In this document: piece by piece, positions 50,821 to 59,213 of the stretch | Layout: every line of letters starts with the position of its first letter | Position numbering within the stretch: position 1 is the first letter of the stretch | Assembly (NCBI RefSeq): GCF_004345665.1 | Contig: NZ_SLWR01000003.1 | Coordinates: 186,001-250,000 of the forward strand | From: Kribbella antiqua | Lineage (GTDB): Bacteria; Actinomycetota; Actinomycetes; Propionibacteriales; Kribbellaceae | Direction of reading: 5' to 3' | Length of the DNA: 64,000 bases | The notes under the pieces: model-generated | Databases searched by the model: none | Told to the model about the DNA's origin: nothing | The model's input: the letters and a program-made list of their open reading frames with translations, nothing else | Position numbers and translations under genes: made by a program

Positions 50821-50852
50821 AGCGGCCGGATCCTCCCTAGGACCCGGCCGCT
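50821..50852 (+). terminator. Terminator of the HTH gene
   Basis: Stem AGCGGCCGG / CCGGCCGCT (9 bp), one mismatch, then TCCT / AGGA, loop CCCT; 11 bases after the stop and just before the convergent marR stop. Confidence 0.8.
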
Positions 50853-50863
50853 TCGCTGTCTGC

Positions 50864-51394
50864 TCAACTTCGAGACTGGGTGTGGCGGGGGCGGGTGGCT
50901 TGGCGGCCAGGGGTGGAGAGGGCGCGGAGGGCCTCGGCGGCTGCTTTGAGGGTTTCGGGTGGGACGTCGGTCCACAGTTCGTCGTGGGCGGCGGCGCTGG
51001 CCGCGACGGCCTTTTCGGCCAGGGCGACGCCTTCGTCGGTGAGGCGGATCTGGGTGCCACGACCGTCGTCCGGGTCCGGTTCGCGGACGACGAGGCCGCG
51101 GCGGACCAGCTGATTCGTCACATTGCTGGTGCCGCCGGAGGACAGCAGCAGGCTCCGGCTCAGATCCGACGGCTTCTGCCGGTACGGCGCTCCTGACCGC
51201 CGGAGCGTGACGATCACGTCGAACTCCGCCGTGGTGAGCCCGAGATCGCGCAACACCAGCCGGGTCGCCTCGTTCAGCTCGCCCGAGAGCAGCATGATCC
51301 GCTTGGTCAGCTCACTCGTCGGATACAGCACCGCCGGCAGCTCCCGCTCCCACGCGGCGATCAACCGGTCGACCGGATCACCTTCGCTTTCCAC
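50864..51394 (-). CDS. MarR family regulator
   Basis: A 176-residue winged-helix regulator with the MarR pattern LTTAEFDVIVTLRRSGAPYRQKPSDLSRSLLLSSGGTSNVTNQLVRRGLVVREPDPDDGRGTQIRLTDEG. It is divergent from an amidohydrolase gene with a palindrome between, so it likely controls both. GTG start with TAGACT at leaderless spacing (six bases). Confidence 0.94.
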   Translation of the reverse strand: MESEGDPVDRLIAAWERELPAVLYPTSELTKRIMLLSGELNEATRLVLRDLGLTTAEFDVIVTLRRSGAPYRQKPSDLSRSLLLSSGGTSNVTNQLVRRGLVVREPDPDDGRGTQIRLTDEGVALAEKAVAASAAAHDELWTDVPPETLKAAAEALRALSTPGRQATRPRHTQSRS

Positions 51395-51400
51395 GTTGAC

Positions 51401-51437
51401 AGTCTAAGAGGCTTTGGTGATAGCTTTTAAGAAAGCT
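51401..51437. promoter_or_regulatory. MarR promoter and operator
   Basis: Minus strand TAGACT (51406-51401), six bases, GTG of marR. A perfect palindrome AGCTTT-TAAG-AAAGCT (51422-51437) lies 28 bases from the start codon and 19 bases before the amidohydrolase ATG, so it could act on both directions. Confidence 0.6.
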
Positions 51438-51455
51438 TTCTTCTGAGGAGTCTAC

Positions 51456-52712
51456 ATGCGCAGGTTGTTGCGGGGTGGCGTGGTCATCGACACCGAGCCT
51501 GAGGTCGTGGCTCGCCCGGAGACCGACGTACTGATCGAGGACGGGCGGATCGCGGCGGTCGGGCCGGACCTGATCGCGGATGCCGAGGCGGCCGATGTCG
51601 AGGTCGTCGACGCGACGGAGCGGATCGTGCTGCCGGGGTTCGTGGACACGCATCGGCATCTGTGGCAGACGGCCTTGCGCGGCAGCACGGTCGATGCGGA
51701 TCTGGGGGTCTACCTCGAGCAGGTGATCGGAAAGTACGGTTCGCGTTTCCGCGCCGAGGATGTTGCTGCGGGCAACCTTGTCGGCGCGCTCGAATGCCTG
51801 AATGCCGGGATCACCACGGTGCAGGACTATCTGCACGTGCAGTCGTCGCAGGAGCATGCCGACGCGGCACTGGATGCCTTGCGCAGCAGCGGAATCCGTG
51901 CCGTCTTCGGCTACGGGCCGTCGCCGCTGAGCGGTCAGCCGGTCGACCCGGACGGCATGCGGCGCATCATGGATCGCTCGTCGGAGCGGATCACGATGGC
52001 GGTGGCTGCAATCGGTCCGTCGTATGCGCCGTTCGAGGTCGTCCGTGCGGACTGGGACCTGGCCGACTCACTCGGTGTGCCGGTGGCTGTCCATATCAGC
52101 AGCAGTGCGGTGTCCGTCGATCCGATCACGCGGCTGCGGGATGCGGGGCTGTTGCGGCCGAACACGTTGTACGTGCACGGCAACAACCTGCCCGACTCCG
52201 AGTTCAAGCTGATCGCGGAGTCGGGTGCGGCTGTCTCGGTCACGCCGTCCGTCGAAGCGCGGATGGAGATGGGTGATCAGCTGGCCGGCCGGCTGCACGC
52301 GATCGGGGTCAACTTCGGCTTGGGGATCGACGTGGTGACGAGCGGGTCCGGCGACATGTTCTCCGCGATGCACGCACTCCTTGCCCTTGGCTACAAGACG
52401 TTCACGGCAGCCGACGTACTGCGGATCGCCACGCTGGAAGGCGCTCGCGCGCTCGGCCTGACCGACGTCGGATCGTTTGCTATCGGCAACAAGGCCGACG
52501 TCGTGCTGCTTCGCCGTACGGACATCAATCTGGTCGGCGGACTGCATGATCCGATCGCGACTGTCGTTACCGCCGCGCACCCGGGGAACGTGGATACAGT
52601 CTTGGTCTCCGGTACGGCGGTCAAGCGGGATGGTTCGCTGGTGTCTGCTTCCCTTCCGGCTGCGGTGGATGCGTTGACCGAGTCGGCGGCCTATCTAACG
52701 CTTCAGCAGTGA
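51456..52712 (+). CDS. Amidohydrolase family protein (TRZ/ATZ-like)
   Basis: A 418-residue metal-dependent hydrolase of the cytosine/triazine/chlorohydrolase group. The first metal site is VDTHRHLWQ (HxH), followed by VAVHISSS and YVHGNNL (His) and GLGIDVVTSGSGDMF (Asp). These enzymes deaminate or dechlorinate N-heterocycles; the substrate here is unknown. GAGGAG precedes the ATG. MarR upstream presumably senses its substrate. It overlaps the convergent hydrolase gene by 18 bases. Confidence 0.9.
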   Translation: MRRLLRGGVVIDTEPEVVARPETDVLIEDGRIAAVGPDLIADAEAADVEVVDATERIVLPGFVDTHRHLWQTALRGSTVDADLGVYLEQVIGKYGSRFRAEDVAAGNLVGALECLNAGITTVQDYLHVQSSQEHADAALDALRSSGIRAVFGYGPSPLSGQPVDPDGMRRIMDRSSERITMAVAAIGPSYAPFEVVRADWDLADSLGVPVAVHISSSAVSVDPITRLRDAGLLRPNTLYVHGNNLPDSEFKLIAESGAAVSVTPSVEARMEMGDQLAGRLHAIGVNFGLGIDVVTSGSGDMFSAMHALLALGYKTFTAADVLRIATLEGARALGLTDVGSFAIGNKADVVLLRRTDINLVGGLHDPIATVVTAAHPGNVDTVLVSGTAVKRDGSLVSASLPAAVDALTESAAYLTLQQ

Positions 52713-53552
52713 TCGGATGGCTGTGGTGATCTCCGCGGGGGATTCCTCGGCCATGAAGTGACCGGCGGTGGTGGTCTGGTGGTGGAGGTCGGAAGACCAG
52801 GCTCGCCAGAGGGCTGCGGCGTCGAAGCCGAGCGCGGCGCCCCAGTCCTGCTGGATCACTGTGAGCGGCATCCGCAAGGTGTTGCCGGCGGCCCGATCTT
52901 CTGCGTCGTGGGTGACGTCGATCGTGGCGGAGGCTCGGTAGTCGGCGACGATCGACGGCACCGCGGCGCGGCAGGCGTCCAGGTAGGCCGCGCGTACTTC
53001 AGCGGGGATCGCGTTGCTTTCTTTCGCCCAGGATGTAAGGAAGTGGTCGAAGAACGTGTCCGCGCTGGCGGTGATCAGCTCCTCGGGCAGGCCAGGAGGT
53101 TGGGCCATCAAGTAGAGGTGGAAGCCGACCGCGGCGCTCGTACCGTGCATCACGTCCCACATGTCGAGGGTCGGGAGGACGTCGAGGCACATCAGGTGCG
53201 TGATGACATCCGGGTGGTCGAGCCCCGCTCTGAAGGCCACCAGCGCACCGCGGTCGTGACCGGCCAGGGCGAACTTTGTGTGCCCAAGGTTGCGGGCAAC
53301 CTCGACGATGTCCGCCGCCATCTCCCGCTTCGAGTAGCCGTCGGATGGTTTGTCGCTGGCGCCGTAGCCGCGGAGGTCCGGGCAGATGACGGTGTGGTCG
53401 GCGGCGAGGTCGGTCGCGACGTGGCGCCACATCAGGTGGGTCTGCGGGAATCCGTGCAGCAGCACGACCGGAGTGCCGGAGCCGCCGACCGCGACATTGA
53501 GCGTCACGCCTGCGCCGGCGACACGGTGGGAATCGAAGCCGTTGATGTTCAT
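52695..53552 (-). CDS. Alpha/beta hydrolase, haloacid/epoxide hydrolase-like
   Basis: A 285-residue hydrolase with the oxyanion motif HGFPQTHLMWR, DLRGYGASDKP, nucleophile Asp in AGHDRGA and catalytic His in TAGHFMAEE. An Asp nucleophile and DLRGYGxSxKP are typical of fluoroacetate dehalogenase and epoxide hydrolases, so a C-halogen or epoxide substrate is likely but not proven. No leaderless or ribosome binding signal is obvious at the ATG. Confidence 0.9.
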   Translation of the reverse strand: MNINGFDSHRVAGAGVTLNVAVGGSGTPVVLLHGFPQTHLMWRHVATDLAADHTVICPDLRGYGASDKPSDGYSKREMAADIVEVARNLGHTKFALAGHDRGALVAFRAGLDHPDVITHLMCLDVLPTLDMWDVMHGTSAAVGFHLYLMAQPPGLPEELITASADTFFDHFLTSWAKESNAIPAEVRAAYLDACRAAVPSIVADYRASATIDVTHDAEDRAAGNTLRMPLTVIQQDWGAALGFDAAALWRAWSSDLHHQTTTAGHFMAEESPAEITTAIRSLLKR

Positions 53553-53594
53553 GATCTTCAGCGTCCCAGTCGCGAATGAGCGATGGATGAGCGT

Positions 53595-53600
53595 TAGCGT
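53595..53600 (+). promoter_or_regulatory. Putative -10 of the SARP-type regulator, leaderless
   Basis: TAGCGT, six bases, GTG. Confidence 0.4.
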
Positions 53601-53606
53601 GGCCGA

Positions 53607-55451
53607 GTGGAGTTCGGGGTGCTCGGCCCGGTGGTGGCCTGGGATGCTGCCGGCCAGCCGGTTGGCCTGAAGGGGCCGCGGCACCGGGCTGTGCTGGGGC
53701 GGCTGATTGTTGCGCGGGGGCGCGTCGTACCTGCGGCGCGGTTGGTCGACGACCTGTGGCTCGACCCGCCGGATGGTGCGCTGAGCGCCGTACGGACGTT
53801 TGTGGCTTCGCTGCGGCGGGCGCTGGAACCAGAGCGGGCGCCGCGGACTCCGGCGCGGTTGCTGGTGACCGAAGGGCCTGGATACGCCTTGCGGACGGAT
53901 GCTGTCGATGCTTGGCGGTTCGAGGATGCTGTGGGTGCGGCGTTGCCGCCTGGTGAGCTGTTGTCGCAACTGGCGAAGGCTCTGGCGTTGTGGCGTGGTC
54001 CGGCGTACGCCGACTTCGCTGAGGAGGGGTGGGCGCAGGCGGAACGCTCGCGACTCACTGAGCTGCGGCTGCGAGCTGTGGAGCGGCAGGCGGAAGCTCA
54101 ACTGGCGCTGGGCCTGGCGGGCGAGGCCGTACCGGAGCTGGACGCGCATGTGACTGAGCATCCCTGGCGTGAGGAGGGGTGGCGCTTGCTGGCCCTCGCG
54201 CTCTACCGGACTGGTCAGCAGGGCGATGCTCTGGCCGTACTACGCCGTGCACGCTCCCTGCTGGTCGACCAGCTCGGCATCGATCCCACTACGGCGCTGA
54301 GCCGCCTGGAGACCGACATCCTCAACCAGGCCGACCACCTCGAAGCTGTATCTGTGTGGGAGGCCGCGACGGCGGCGTACGGCCGTGTCGGGCCCAGAGC
54401 AAGGTTGGAGTCGACGGTAGGACTACTGCGCAGCCTGGCGGTGACGGGAGGCGGTGGGCTCGAGGAGGCGCGTCGCCACCGGCTCGCAGCTGTCACTGCG
54501 GCCGAGGAGCTCGGCGATGCCGACCTGACTGCCAGAGTCATCGGCGCGTACGACGTACCGGCGATCTGGACGCGCTCGGACGATGACGCGCAGGCGGCAG
54601 CGATCGTGGCCGCAGCGGAGCGAGCGCTGCCGAGGCAACAGCACCCGGCGACCCGTGCTCGGCTGCTGGCGACGATAGCGCTGGAATCGCGTGGTTCTCG
54701 GGCTCCTCGTGCTGCGGAGGCGGCGCGCGAGGCGGAGGAGATCGCGCGTGGGCTCGACGATCCCGGTCTGCTGGCGTTCGCTCTCAACGGCGTCTTCATG
54801 CAGAGCTGCCGTCGCGCTGGCCTTGCACCGCAACGCGATGCCATCGGCGCCGAGCTTGTCGCGCTGTCTCAACGCCACGGGCTCGTCACCTATGAGGTGC
54901 TGGGGCACCTGGTCCGGCTGCAGTCCCTCAGTGCTCTCAACGACTTCCGCACAGCCGACGACGCCGCAGCTGCTGCTGACGCGTTGGCTGCGCGTCACGA
55001 GCTCCCACTGGTCGCTGTCTTCACCGGGTGGTATCGCGCGATGCGTCTCGATACAGAGGCTGCGTACTGCGAGGCTGCTGCCTTGCTGGATGGTGCTGGC
55101 ATGCCTGGGCTCTCCGTGGGCCTGCTTCCATTAGCGCTTGCCTGCTTGCGGTTGCGGCACGCGGCGCCTGTCCCTGATGTCGACTACGGCCCTTACGAAC
55201 CGTGGGTGCGACCGCTGGTGCTGCTGTCGCAGGAGCGCCGTACTGAAGCCCTTGCAGCGCTGCAGAAGGCGCCGGAGCCGGAGCCCGGTCTGCTGCTCGA
55301 AGCTCTGTGGTGTCTGACAGCCCATGCGGCCAGAGAGCTTGGTGACGAGCAGCAGCTGGAGCGGGCGCGTGCAGCACTGACCCCTGCTGCTGCAGAGCTG
55401 GCAGCCGGCAGCGGTCTCCTCAGCCTCGGGGCTGTCGCGGACTACCTCTGA
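53607..55451 (+). CDS. SARP-type regulator with BTAD and TPR-like region
   Basis: A 614-residue regulator of the AfsR/SARP family. Residues 1-95 are the winged-helix DNA-binding domain (EFGVLGPVVAWDAAGQPVGLKGPRHRAVLG...LVDDLW). Residues 100-245 are the bacterial transcriptional activation domain (BTAD; WRFEDAVG... LWRGPAYADFA... LTELRLRAVERQAEAQLALG). Residues 250-614 are helical TPR-like repeats. The NB-ARC ATPase of full AfsR-type proteins is missing. It has no secondary metabolite cluster in view. A small membrane protein gene overlaps its end and a small secreted peptide follows. Confidence 0.9.
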   Translation: MEFGVLGPVVAWDAAGQPVGLKGPRHRAVLGRLIVARGRVVPAARLVDDLWLDPPDGALSAVRTFVASLRRALEPERAPRTPARLLVTEGPGYALRTDAVDAWRFEDAVGAALPPGELLSQLAKALALWRGPAYADFAEEGWAQAERSRLTELRLRAVERQAEAQLALGLAGEAVPELDAHVTEHPWREEGWRLLALALYRTGQQGDALAVLRRARSLLVDQLGIDPTTALSRLETDILNQADHLEAVSVWEAATAAYGRVGPRARLESTVGLLRSLAVTGGGGLEEARRHRLAAVTAAEELGDADLTARVIGAYDVPAIWTRSDDDAQAAAIVAAAERALPRQQHPATRARLLATIALESRGSRAPRAAEAAREAEEIARGLDDPGLLAFALNGVFMQSCRRAGLAPQRDAIGAELVALSQRHGLVTYEVLGHLVRLQSLSALNDFRTADDAAAAADALAARHELPLVAVFTGWYRAMRLDTEAAYCEAAALLDGAGMPGLSVGLLPLALACLRLRHAAPVPDVDYGPYEPWVRPLVLLSQERRTEALAALQKAPEPEPGLLLEALWCLTAHAARELGDEQQLERARAALTPAAAELAAGSGLLSLGAVADYL

Positions 55452-55663
55452 AGGTCGTCGGGTGAGCCAGTTTCGGACTTGCGGTCGGCGGCGATACGCA
55501 GCTCGTGGTGCGACTGGTGAGCGGTCGTGCGGTAGGCCTCGTCGTGGGCTGCGATCGCGCCGGCAAGGGCCGAGCCGTGCCCGCGCCCCTTGGCCCACGA
55601 GGCGAACCAGGTCAGCCCTGCGAGCACGACCACCAGTCCGCCGAGAAACAGCACATACGCCAT
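55442..55663 (-). CDS. Small single-pass membrane protein
   Basis: A 73-residue protein with one helix (AYVLFLGGLVVVLAGLTWFASWA) and a short His/Ala-rich cytoplasmic tail. TACGAT lies six bases before the ATG on the minus strand (leaderless). It overlaps the convergent SARP gene by ten bases. Function unknown. Confidence 0.65.
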   Translation of the reverse strand: MAYVLFLGGLVVVLAGLTWFASWAKGRGHGSALAGAIAAHDEAYRTTAHQSHHELRIAADRKSETGSPDDLQR

Positions 55664-55793
55664 TCGACGATCGTACGCGGCCTGACGCTCACAGGAAGCT
55701 CCCAGGTTGTTCACAGAGCGGTTGCAGTGCGCGCGGTCAGGATTGAGTCATCGCCGGGAACGAGCCCGGTGCCAGACTTCCAGGGAGATCCTG

Positions 55794-55982
55794 ATGCGTA
55801 CGAAGATCGTCAAGACCGTTGCCGCTGGCACCATTGTCAGCCTGGGCTTCGCCGCCGTCGCCTTCACCCCGGCGGCCTACGCGACCACCACGTCGGGCGA
55901 GAAGACCACTACGGTCATCGGCCCGCACCTGGCCGTACTGACCGACCCGATCGTCCAGATCCCGGTCCGCAAGGCCGCCTAA
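55794..55982 (+). CDS. Very small secreted peptide
   Basis: A 62-residue precursor with a clear signal peptide (MRTKIVKTVAAGTIVSLGFA, AXA-type cleavage near AAYA) and a mature part of about 33 residues without cysteine (TTTSGEKTTTVIGPHLAVL then a basic tail PVRKAA). AGGGAG precedes the ATG. A mature peptide this short suggests a signal, a wall-associated or a structural peptide. No known family is recognised. Confidence 0.65.
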   Translation: MRTKIVKTVAAGTIVSLGFAAVAFTPAAYATTTSGEKTTTVIGPHLAVLTDPIVQIPVRKAA

Positions 55983-56638
55983 CCCCGCCGCGCGCGAACC
56001 GCGAGGGTATGAGGCACATCGCCCCCGCCAGGTTCCTCGAAACGTTCGACGGTCAGATCAGTGGCGAGGAAGGCATTCAGGTACTCCGCGAGCGGCGCAT
56101 GGCGCATCCCGACGCGCCGGCGGATCCCATCCTCACCCCACCAGGGCGACTCCTCGTGCCATCCCGGTGTGCGGTAGTTCGGATGGATCAGCCTGCTGCC
56201 GTTCTCCTCCCAGACGACATGCGGGCCGTTGAAGCAGGGATGTACGCCGTACGCCACCAGCAGACCGCCTGGACGCAGGACGCGCGTCGCCTCGCGGAGG
56301 ACCTTGCCGAAGTCGTCCACGTCGGTGGAGATCCACATCACCGTCACGGTGTCGAAGGACTCGTCGGCGAACGGCAGTACGGCGGCGTCGGCGCGCATCA
56401 GCGGGCCGTCGGTGCGGCTCCGGGCCATCTGGAGCTGGTCAGCCGAGTAATCCAGCCCGACGACAGTGCGGCCGGTCGCCCGAATGGTCTCGAAGTTGCG
56501 CCCGGTGCCGCAGCCGATGTCCAGGCAGGGGCCGGATCCGGTGCCGAGCAGGTCGAGCAGTCCCGGCTGATGGGGCTCCCGGCCGGCTACGAACCGGGCC
56601 TCGTACCAATCGGCCAGACCGTCGTACCGAGCCTTCAT
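55979..56638 (-). CDS. Class I SAM-dependent methyltransferase
   Basis: A 219-residue methyltransferase: motif I CLDIGCGTGRNFETI (about 50-64), VVGLDYSADQLQMAR, FADESFDTVTVMWIS and RVLRPGGLLVAYGVHP. The substrate is unknown. GGGGAGG precedes the ATG at 56638 by seven bases. It overlaps the secreted peptide gene by four bases at the 3' ends. Confidence 0.9.
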   Translation of the reverse strand: MKARYDGLADWYEARFVAGREPHQPGLLDLLGTGSGPCLDIGCGTGRNFETIRATGRTVVGLDYSADQLQMARSRTDGPLMRADAAVLPFADESFDTVTVMWISTDVDDFGKVLREATRVLRPGGLLVAYGVHPCFNGPHVVWEENGSRLIHPNYRTPGWHEESPWWGEDGIRRRVGMRHAPLAEYLNAFLATDLTVERFEEPGGGDVPHTLAVRARRG

Positions 56639-56749
56639 CCGAGCCTCCCCAGGTCGAGCCTCCAGCCTACCCATCCGCCCGCTTTAGGTTGAGCAAGCGC
56701 TCTACGGGTAAGCTTTGCCGACGTTCTCTTTAGGTTTGGAAGGTCCACT

Positions 56750-56851
56750 GTGGGTTCGGTTATCAAGAAGCGCCGTAAGCGGATGGCGAAGAAGAAGCAC
56801 CGCAAGCTGCTGAAGAAGACGCGGGTGCAGCGCCGCAAGCTCGGCAAGTAA
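56750..56851 (+). CDS. Ribosomal small-subunit protein bS22 (AURKAIP1/COX24 domain)
   Basis: A 33-residue, extremely basic peptide [18 protein letters not shown]... ending RVQRRKLGK, nearly the same as mycobacterial bS22, which was found near the decoding centre of the 30S subunit. It is too short for most gene finders. GTG start with GGAAGG six bases before. Rv0500B is the equivalent gene in M. tuberculosis, next to the same epimerase. Confidence 0.93.
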   Translation: MGSVIKKRRKRMAKKKHRKLLKKTRVQRRKLGK

Positions 56852-56918
56852 GCATTCCCGCCGCGCCGGCGGTCCGGCGCGGCGACGTATGGGGTTGCTG
56901 TCTGGCTGGGGGTCACTC

Positions 56919-57926
56919 GTGGCACAGGTGGTAATGGTGACCGGCGTCTCGCGAGACGCCGGTGCTCGCTGTGCCCGCAGGCTGGCCGACGACCCGTCGA
57001 TCGGCACCGTGCTCGGCATCGACGTGGTACCACCACGCGCCGAGCTGGGCCGGGTCCGGTTCGTCCGGGCCGACATCCGCAACCCCGTGATCGCCAAGGT
57101 GATCGCCGCCGAGGGTGTCGACACCGTCGTACACACCGGTGTGGTGGCGACGCCAGGCAGCGCCGGCGGCCGGTCGTCGATGAAGGAGATCAACGTCATC
57201 GGCACCATGCAGCTGCTCGCCGCCTGCCAGAAGGCGCCCGGCGTGGCCAAGCTGGTGGTGAAATCGTCGACCACCGTGTACGGCGCTGGTCCGCGCGACC
57301 CGGCCATGTTCACCGAGGAGATGGCGCCGCGGGCGATCCATCAGACCGGGCTGAGCAAGGACGCGGTCGAGGTCGAGGGCTACGTGCGCGGCTTCGCGCG
57401 GCGCCGGCCCGACGTCTGCGTCAGCACGCTGCGGATGGCGAACTGGATCGGTCCCAAGACAAACTCCCCGATCACCCGCTACTTCGCGATGCCCGTCGTA
57501 CCGACAGTCTTCGGCTACGACGCCCGCCTCCAGTTCCTGCACGAGGACGACGGCGTCGCGGCGATCCACCACGCCACCGTCAACGACCTCCCCGGGACCT
57601 TCAACCTCGCCGGTGACGGAATCCTCTCGCTGTCCCAGGCGATCCGCCGGCTCGGCCGGCCGACGCTGCGGGTGCCGTCGTTCACCGCGGCCAGCACGGC
57701 GGCCGTCGTACGGCGGGCTCGGCTGGCGGACTTCTCGCCGGACCAGATCACCTTCCTGACGTACGGGCGGGCGGTGGACACGACGCGGATGCGGACCGAG
57801 TTCGGCTTCGAGCCGGAGTACACGACGGCGGCCGCGTTCGACGACTTCCGCAACTCGCTCGGGCCGGGCGCGGTCACCAAGGCCTCGTCGTTGCTCGCCG
57901 CCGGACTGGGAGCCCTGCGTGGCTGA
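56919..57926 (+). CDS. NAD-dependent epimerase/dehydratase
   Basis: A 335-residue SDR protein with the dinucleotide-binding motif VVMVTGVSRDAGARCAR, VKSSTTVYGAGPRDPAMFTE, and an active-site region differing from canonical YxxxK enzymes. It corresponds to the GalE2-like gene (Rv0501) of the conserved block. The GTG at 56919 is favoured by GGGGG upstream and by alignment of the N-terminus; a start at 56889 is possible. It overlaps the next gene by eight bases. Confidence 0.9.
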   Translation: MAQVVMVTGVSRDAGARCARRLADDPSIGTVLGIDVVPPRAELGRVRFVRADIRNPVIAKVIAAEGVDTVVHTGVVATPGSAGGRSSMKEINVIGTMQLLAACQKAPGVAKLVVKSSTTVYGAGPRDPAMFTEEMAPRAIHQTGLSKDAVEVEGYVRGFARRRPDVCVSTLRMANWIGPKTNSPITRYFAMPVVPTVFGYDARLQFLHEDDGVAAIHHATVNDLPGTFNLAGDGILSLSQAIRRLGRPTLRVPSFTAASTAAVVRRARLADFSPDQITFLTYGRAVDTTRMRTEFGFEPEYTTAAAFDDFRNSLGPGAVTKASSLLAAGLGALRG

Positions 57927-59007
57927 TGCCGAGGTGATTCCGATCGGTTCAGGTGGCCGCCCGGGGCGTGGCAGCGGCCGTCGTACGACGCCGTCCGCGG
58001 CAGCCCGCGCCCTCGCCGGATCCTCTTCGAAGCGGAAGAAGCCTGCGAGCAGCACAGACATGCCTGCCGAGCCGGTCGGTGTTGTCGAGGACGTCGAGGA
58101 TGCCCCGGTCACCGAGGCTCCTCCCGGTCTCGACTTCGCGGGGCTCGAGCGGGTCGTGCGCGAACTGTTCGGCGAGGACGGGGAGCGGCGGGTCGCGGAG
58201 TGGCTGGCGTTCCTGCGGCGGCGGTTGAGCGGGAACTACGAGGTCGACGAGTTCGGGTATGACGCGGACTTGACCGACCAGGTGTTGCTGCCGGTGCTGC
58301 GCCCGTTGGCGGAGAAGTGGTTCCGCGTCGAGGTGCGTGGGGTGGAGAACATCCCGTCCGACGGCGGCGCGCTGATCGTCGCGAACCACTCCGGGACGAT
58401 GCCGCTGGACGGTCTCGTCACGCAGTTGATCGTCGCGGACCACGCGCATCGGCCGCTGCGTACGCTCGCGGCCGACCTGGTGTTCCAGACGCCGTTCGTG
58501 GGTGAGCTGGCCCGCAAGGGCGGGGCGACGCTGGCGAGCAACGACGATGCCGAGCGGCTGCTGGGCCGTGGTGACCTGGTCGGAGTGTGGCCGGAGGGGT
58601 TCAAAGGGATCGGGAAGCCGTTCAGCGAGCGGTACAAGCTGCAGCGATTCGGGCGCGGTGGGTTCGTCAGCGCCGCGATGCGGACCGGGGTGCCGATCGT
58701 GCCGTGCTCGATCGTGGGCGCGGAGGAGATCTATCCGCTGGTCGGAAACATCGCGTCGCTGGCGCGGCTGCTGGGCGTGCCGTACATCCCGATCACCCCG
58801 TTCTTCCCGCTGCTCGGGCCGCTGGGGCTGATCCCGCTGCCGTCGAAGTGGCTGATCGAGTTCGGCGAACCCATCCGCACCGACGACTTCGCCGACGGCG
58901 CCGCCGACGACCCGATGCTCGTCTTCAACGTCACCGACCAGGTCCGCGAAACCATCCAGCAGACCCTGTACGCCCTCCTCATGCAACGCCGCTCAGTCTT
59001 CTTCTGA
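57919..59007 (+). CDS. Lysophospholipid acyltransferase family protein (PlsC-like)
   Basis: A 362-residue membrane-associated acyltransferase for phospholipid synthesis. Residues 1-65 are disordered. The catalytic motif reads NHSGTMPLDG, that is H-X6-D instead of the usual H-X4-D, and the second motif is WPEGFKGIGK. The variant is shared by other actinobacterial members of this family as far as I recall. It is the next member of the conserved block (Rv0502 position). GTG start, coupled to the epimerase gene. Confidence 0.9.
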   Translation: MADAEVIPIGSGGRPGRGSGRRTTPSAAARALAGSSSKRKKPASSTDMPAEPVGVVEDVEDAPVTEAPPGLDFAGLERVVRELFGEDGERRVAEWLAFLRRRLSGNYEVDEFGYDADLTDQVLLPVLRPLAEKWFRVEVRGVENIPSDGGALIVANHSGTMPLDGLVTQLIVADHAHRPLRTLAADLVFQTPFVGELARKGGATLASNDDAERLLGRGDLVGVWPEGFKGIGKPFSERYKLQRFGRGGFVSAAMRTGVPIVPCSIVGAEEIYPLVGNIASLARLLGVPYIPITPFFPLLGPLGLIPLPSKWLIEFGEPIRTDDFADGAADDPMLVFNVTDQVRETIQQTLYALLMQRRSVFF

Positions 59008-59078
59008 CCCGGCTCCGACCACCTTCGGCTGACCCGGCTCCGACCACCTTCCGCTGACCCACCTCCGCCCGCCATCCG
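59004..59078. repeat. Three 25-base tandem repeats at the end of the acyltransferase gene
   Basis: Units 59004-59028, 59029-59053 and 59054-59078. The first two differ at one base (CTGACCCGGCTCCGACCACC followed by TTCGG or TTCCG). The third is degenerate. The first unit begins at the stop codon. Confidence 0.75.
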
Positions 59079-59098
59079 ATGGGTCAACCCGTCGGGTG

Positions 59099-59134
59099 GT
59101 GGGTTCCCCGCTGGCATGCAGGTGGGGAACCCAC
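59099..59134. repeat. 11-bp inverted repeat
   Basis: GTGGGTTCCCC and GGGGAACCCAC, 14 bases apart. May be an additional terminator-like structure ahead of the main one. Confidence 0.6.
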
Positions 59135-59170
59135 AAGCTCATGGGTTAGCCAGCCAAATGGTGGAGAAGC

Positions 59171-59202
59171 AAGAAGCCCGGCGCGGGTGCGCCGGGCTTC
59201 TT
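59171..59202. terminator. Bidirectional terminator
   Basis: Perfect 14-bp stem AAGAAGCCCGGCGC / GCGCCGGGCTTCTT with loop GGGT, 11 bases from the stop of the convergent anti-sigma gene. The A/T-rich stem ends act in both directions. Confidence 0.85.
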
Positions 59203-59213
59203 GGTGTCTGGGC

